From JBGOUJ01 sp041477005 (GTDB taxonomy: Bacteria > Acidobacteriota > Terriglobia > Bryobacterales > JACQDG01), in assembly GCA_041477005.1 (NCBI GenBank), contig JBGOUJ010000315.1, positions 1 through 8,873 on the forward strand: a stretch of DNA of 8,873 bases, given 5' to 3'. Each line of letters begins with the position of its first letter. Within the stretch, counting starts at the first letter, position 1. Positions 6,586 through 8,873 of this stretch are shown here, piece by piece. A model generated the notes under the pieces. That model had not been told where the DNA came from and did not search any database. It saw nothing but the letters and a program-made list of their open reading frames with translations. The position numbers and the translations under genes are program-made.

Positions 6586-7278
6586 GCCCTCCGGTAACCC
6601 ACCGGCGCGACGTGACAGGTAATCGAGGCAGTCTGCCTCATCGGACATTGCTCCTGATCGGGCGCACGCGGAAGATCTCCGCGAACCGGAACGTTCGACC
6701 GCGATCGCTCCTGGCGCCCAGTCCGGATGAGCGTGACGATTTCACGCGGAGGTCATTGGCTTAAAAGAAGGGGGCTGGATCGAGCGGTCCGTGTTTCCGG
6801 CCACGAGAGTTCGAAACGTGTCCAAGGTGGGGAGGCAGCAGAAATCCACGTTTCAATTCTGTACTTTACGGGCGACCCCAATTCAACACTCGAACTTCTT
6901 TTATTGCAAGGAGTTCCCCTCAACACGGTTTCGAGCCCTCTTGGTGGCGCAGAGCCCTTGATTTTGCATCGATCAACACCAGGCGACCAGGCAGGACCGA
7001 TCTGCCAAGCCTCAGGCAAATCCTGCGAGTTTCAGAGACTTGCCTCGGAGGTGATCCCCGACCTTTTCATAGGCGAGTTCAGCAGGGGGTGGCGCCGCTG
7101 CCGGCAGACTGTCGGGAATAGCCGATCTCAACGGCGGTTCGTTCAGGAGCCCAAAAAGCGTTTCAGCCACGGCGGCCGATCCTCTCGCCCGCCGCCGTCT
7201 TCTGCAAACACCCGTTAGAGAGCCCGTGTTCCGCCTTCTTTGACTCCATTCAGCCTATGTCCTCAGCCAAGAAAAGGC
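6586..7278. other. Intergenic region without a convincing gene
   Basis: About 690 bases hold no frame with a recognisable protein. The longest plus-strand frame (6727-7218) has unrecognisable, arginine- and serine-rich composition and no ribosome site. A 52-codon minus-strand frame (7012-7170, GTG start, ending KSLKLAGFA) looks a little more protein-like but is not recognised. Two perfect inverted repeats are present: GAGGCA-GTC-TGCCTC at 6625-6639 and CGCGGA-AGATC-TCCGCG at 6667-6683. The second copy of the 48-base repeat lies at 6849-6896. The region resembles degraded sequence at the edge of an insertion. Confidence 0.5.
6849..6896 (+). repeat. 48-base imperfect direct repeat, copy 2
   Basis: This copy matches 4493-4540 at 40 of 48 positions in the same orientation. 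It lies about 300 bases upstream of the TetR/GT1 promoter, so the pair encloses the cassette. The sequence just before it contains GTTCGA (6809-6814) and GTCC (6820-6823), weakly recalling the T arm of the tRNA-Asn; this part of the resemblance is speculative. The sequences after the two copies are unrelated. Confidence 0.7.
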
Positions 7279-7307
7279 TTGACAAGGATCGCTTAACGCC
7301 GTAAACT
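7279..7307 (+). promoter_or_regulatory. Promoter of the second TetR gene
   Basis: TTGACA at 7279-7284 and TAAACT at 7302-7307 are separated by 17 bases. The -35 is perfect and the -10 matches 4 of 6 positions. Transcription should start near 7314, which leaves a leader of about 8 bases before the ATG at 7322. The operator-like repeats at 7293-7321 cover the -10 and start point. Confidence 0.65.
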
Positions 7308-7321
7308 TAACCGTGTTAAGT
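7293..7321. promoter_or_regulatory. Tandem TetR operator-like repeats before tetR
   Basis: Two copies of a TTAAC-NNN-GTTAA motif lie 14 bases apart: TTAAC-GCC-GTAAA (7293-7305, one mismatch) and TTAAC-CGT-GTTAA (7307-7319, perfect). The second extends to ACTTAAC-CGT-GTTAAGT with 7-base arms and ends right before the ATG. They cover the -10 and transcription start, and similar copies recur before the exporter gene. Binding by the adjacent TetR protein is inferred. Confidence 0.6.
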
Positions 7322-7957
7322 ATGGCGGCCAACGCACGAGTACAGGCACGGCGAGCCAAGCACAAAGAATCGCTGCGGCGCGAGATTGTGGAGGCCGCCG
7401 GAGAGTTGTTTGCACGCCAAGGTTACGAGAGCGTCTCCATGCGAAAGATCGCGGAAAAGATCGAGTACTCCCCCACCGCGATCTACCTGTACTTTCGCGA
7501 CAAGGCGGAACTGCTCCACAGCCTGTGTGAAGAGATGTTCGCCGGCCTGTGCGCCAAGCTCGCACAACTGGAACGGGAGGGCGGAGACCCGGTAAAGGCG
7601 CTCAAGCGCGGCTGCCGGGCATATATCGAGTTTGGCCTCGCGCACCCGAACCATTACCGGGTGGTCTTCATGATACCGCGGCAGGGATACGACCCTTCCG
7701 AACAGGTTCACTCCGCCGGGATGAGAGCCTTCGATCACCTTCGCCGCGCGGTGCAGGCGTGCATCGAAGCCGGCCGCTTGCGGGACCGCGATGCGGAAGC
7801 CGCCAGCCAGGTTCTCTGGAGTGCCATCCACGGGCTGACCTCGCTGCTGATCACGGATGCGGACTGCAAGCTGACGGAAGGGCGCTTCCCGTGGGTGGAG
7901 CGCGAGCGGCTAGTCGACCTGCTGGTGAACACGATGGTGGGAGGGTTGTTGGCGTAG
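7322..7957 (+). CDS. TetR-family regulator of the adjacent exporter
   Basis: This is a TetR repressor of 211 residues. After a basic N-terminal arm (RVQARRAKHK), the DNA-binding domain reads REIVEAAGELFARQGYESVS with the helix-turn-helix MRKIAEKIEYSPTAIYLYF at about 40-58. The C-terminal part, with AHPNHYRVVFMIP near 108-119 and VLWSAIHGLTSLLI near 164-177, resembles the WHG/TetR_C_33 ligand-binding domain. ATG 7322 is chosen over the in-frame GTG at 7313, which would lie at or before the predicted transcription start. No Shine-Dalgarno site is visible. It lies 75 bases upstream of a DevC-like permease on the same strand and shares operator-like repeats with it, so it probably senses a substrate of that exporter. 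Confidence 0.92.
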   Translation: MAANARVQARRAKHKESLRREIVEAAGELFARQGYESVSMRKIAEKIEYSPTAIYLYFRDKAELLHSLCEEMFAGLCAKLAQLEREGGDPVKALKRGCRAYIEFGLAHPNHYRVVFMIPRQGYDPSEQVHSAGMRAFDHLRRAVQACIEAGRLRDRDAEAASQVLWSAIHGLTSLLITDADCKLTEGRFPWVERERLVDLLVNTMVGGLLA

Positions 7958-7975
7958 TTTTTTTTGCGTTTAAGG

Positions 7976-8006
7976 TTAACGACGTTATGTTTATGAGCAA
8001 CGTTAA
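7976..8006. promoter_or_regulatory. TetR operator-like repeats before the exporter gene
   Basis: TTAAC-GAC-GTTAT (7976-7988, 9 of 10 arm positions of the motif) and a weaker TGAGC-AAC-GTTAA (7994-8006, 8 of 10) lie between the TetR stop and the permease start. The stronger copy sits in a possible weak promoter, TTGCGT (7964-7969) with TATGTT (7986-7991) 16 bases apart. If this is correct, the same TetR protein controls the exporter from its own promoter. Confidence 0.45.
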
Positions 8007-8032
8007 GAACTCAAGAGAACCGAGGCGCTGAA

Positions 8033-8873
8033 ATGGCATCGTTATCCATCCGAAACCTTCTTCACGATAAAGTACGGCTGGCGGTGACGCTCACCGGTGT
8101 GGTCTTTGCGGTGGTGCTGGTCGCGATTGAGATCGGGCTGTTCGTCGGCTTCGCCACCGCCACCACGAACCTGATCGATCACTCAGGAGTCGACCTATGG
8201 GTCGCCTCCAAGGGTGTCCCCTACATCGAAGGGGGGGCGAGCCTCTCGGAGCGGAAATACTACCGGGTGCTGGCCACCCCGGGGGTCGGCCACGCCGACA
8301 AATACATCGTTCGGTTCTCGCGTTGGAAGCGACCCGATGGCTCCGAGGAGAGCGCCCAGATCGTCGGCTTCAACCCGGACACGGGAACCGGCGGGCCGTG
8401 GGGCCTGGTCGAGGGCAGCATCCCGGATCTCAAGATGGAGGACACAGTCATCATCGACCGGCTCTACGCCAAGAGGCTCGGCGTATTCCGCCGGGGTGAG
8501 ACCGTGGAGATACGAGGCAGACGGGCGCGTGTGGTCGGCTTCACCAGCGGCATCCGCACCTTCACCACCATGCCGATGGTGTTCACGTCTTTCAAGAACG
8601 CCCTGAACTACACCGGCCTGGGCGAAGACGAGACGGTCTACATCCTGGTCAAGGCCGCGGCGGGCGCGGACGTCAAAGAACTCCAGCGGCGGCTGGCCTC
8701 GCGCCTCGACGGCGTGGACGTGATGACCACCGGGGAATTCGGCGGCCGCACGCGCAACTACTGGATGTTCAGCACCGGAGCCGGGGTGGCAGTGCTGATG
8801 GCGGCCGCCTTGGGTCTGATCGTCGGCGTCGCCGTCGTGGCCCAGACCATCTACGCCGCCACCATGGATCACA
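8033..8873 (+). CDS. DevC-like ABC exporter permease, C-terminus cut by window edge
   Basis: The 280 codons present form the first part of an FtsX/MacB-type permease of the DevC subfamily, an inner-membrane subunit that works with a DevA-type ATPase and a DevB (HlyD-like) adaptor to export lipids or small molecules. The N-terminus SIRNLLHDKVRLAVTLTGVVF leads into the first membrane span (about 15-40). A large extracytoplasmic domain runs from about 41 to 245, with DLWVASKG near 54-61 and VIIDRLYAKRLGV near 139-151. A second span lies at about 247-271, followed by AQTIYAATMDH, where DevC proteins continue into the cytoplasmic coupling loop. Two further spans should follow beyond the edge. GAGG at 8022-8025, 7 bases before the ATG, serves as ribosome site. 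The partner ATPase and adaptor are not in the window, so the DevC name rests on resemblance alone. Confidence 0.88.
   Translation, partial: MASLSIRNLLHDKVRLAVTLTGVVFAVVLVAIEIGLFVGFATATTNLIDHSGVDLWVASKGVPYIEGGASLSERKYYRVLATPGVGHADKYIVRFSRWKRPDGSEESAQIVGFNPDTGTGGPWGLVEGSIPDLKMEDTVIIDRLYAKRLGVFRRGETVEIRGRRARVVGFTSGIRTFTTMPMVFTSFKNALNYTGLGEDETVYILVKAAAGADVKELQRRLASRLDGVDVMTTGEFGGRTRNYWMFSTGAGVAVLMAAALGLIVGVAVVAQTIYAATMDH

Noticed and set aside
6830..6841. GGGAGGCAGCAG, identical to part of a conserved 16S rRNA site
   Set aside because: The bases on both sides do not match 16S rRNA, so it is chance.
7012..7170. A 52-codon minus-strand frame with GTG start ending KSLKLAGFA
   Set aside because: The composition is plausible, but there is no known family and no visible ribosome site, so it is not called as a gene.
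6727..7218. A 163-codon plus-strand open frame in the spacer
   Set aside because: No recognisable protein, no ribosome site, arginine/serine-rich C-terminus, and it crosses the 48-base repeat.
7958..7965. Run of eight T after the second TetR gene as an intrinsic terminator
   Set aside because: No G+C-rich hairpin precedes it.
7987..8031. A 14-codon frame (MFMSNVKNSREPRR) ending 1 base before the DevC-like start, as a leader peptide
   Set aside because: No ribosome site and no codon pattern typical of attenuation; it overlaps operator-like repeats.

Overview
The window looks like bacterial chromosome with high G+C. Long open frames occur on the strand opposite real genes, GTG and TTG starts are in use, and the tRNA-Asn does not encode its CCA end. 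The mixture of an exopolysaccharide glycosyltransferase cluster, TetR regulators and a DevC-type exporter permease would fit an Acidobacteriota-like soil bacterium, but that assignment is a guess and no gene here settles it.

Positions 1-4345 form an envelope-polysaccharide locus. Four genes on the minus strand run as one tightly packed operon: a GT2 rhamnosyltransferase-like enzyme, a DPM1-like GT2, a small DUF2304 membrane protein, and a GT4 enzyme that runs off the left edge. They are joined by GTGA overlaps or a 3-base gap. A second GT4 gene is transcribed divergently from an 80-base intergenic region that carries a 20-base inverted repeat. Together these genes probably move sugars onto a lipid-linked glycan at the inner face of the cytoplasmic membrane.

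Positions 4407-4478 hold a tRNA-Asn(GUU). After it comes a small regulated cassette on the minus strand: a TetR regulator and a GT1 (MGT/UGT-type) glycosyltransferase whose frame is broken by one extra base in a run of four. A 48-base imperfect direct repeat (40 of 48 identical) lies just 3' of the tRNA and again beyond the TetR promoter. It brackets the cassette and suggests an insertion at the tRNA with no integrase left.

Positions 6586-7278 show no convincing gene. From 7279 to the right edge, a second TetR gene with a good promoter is followed by a DevC-like ABC exporter permease that is cut by the window end. Copies of a TTAAC-NNN-GTTAA motif lie in pairs in front of both genes, which suggests that the TetR protein controls itself and the exporter.
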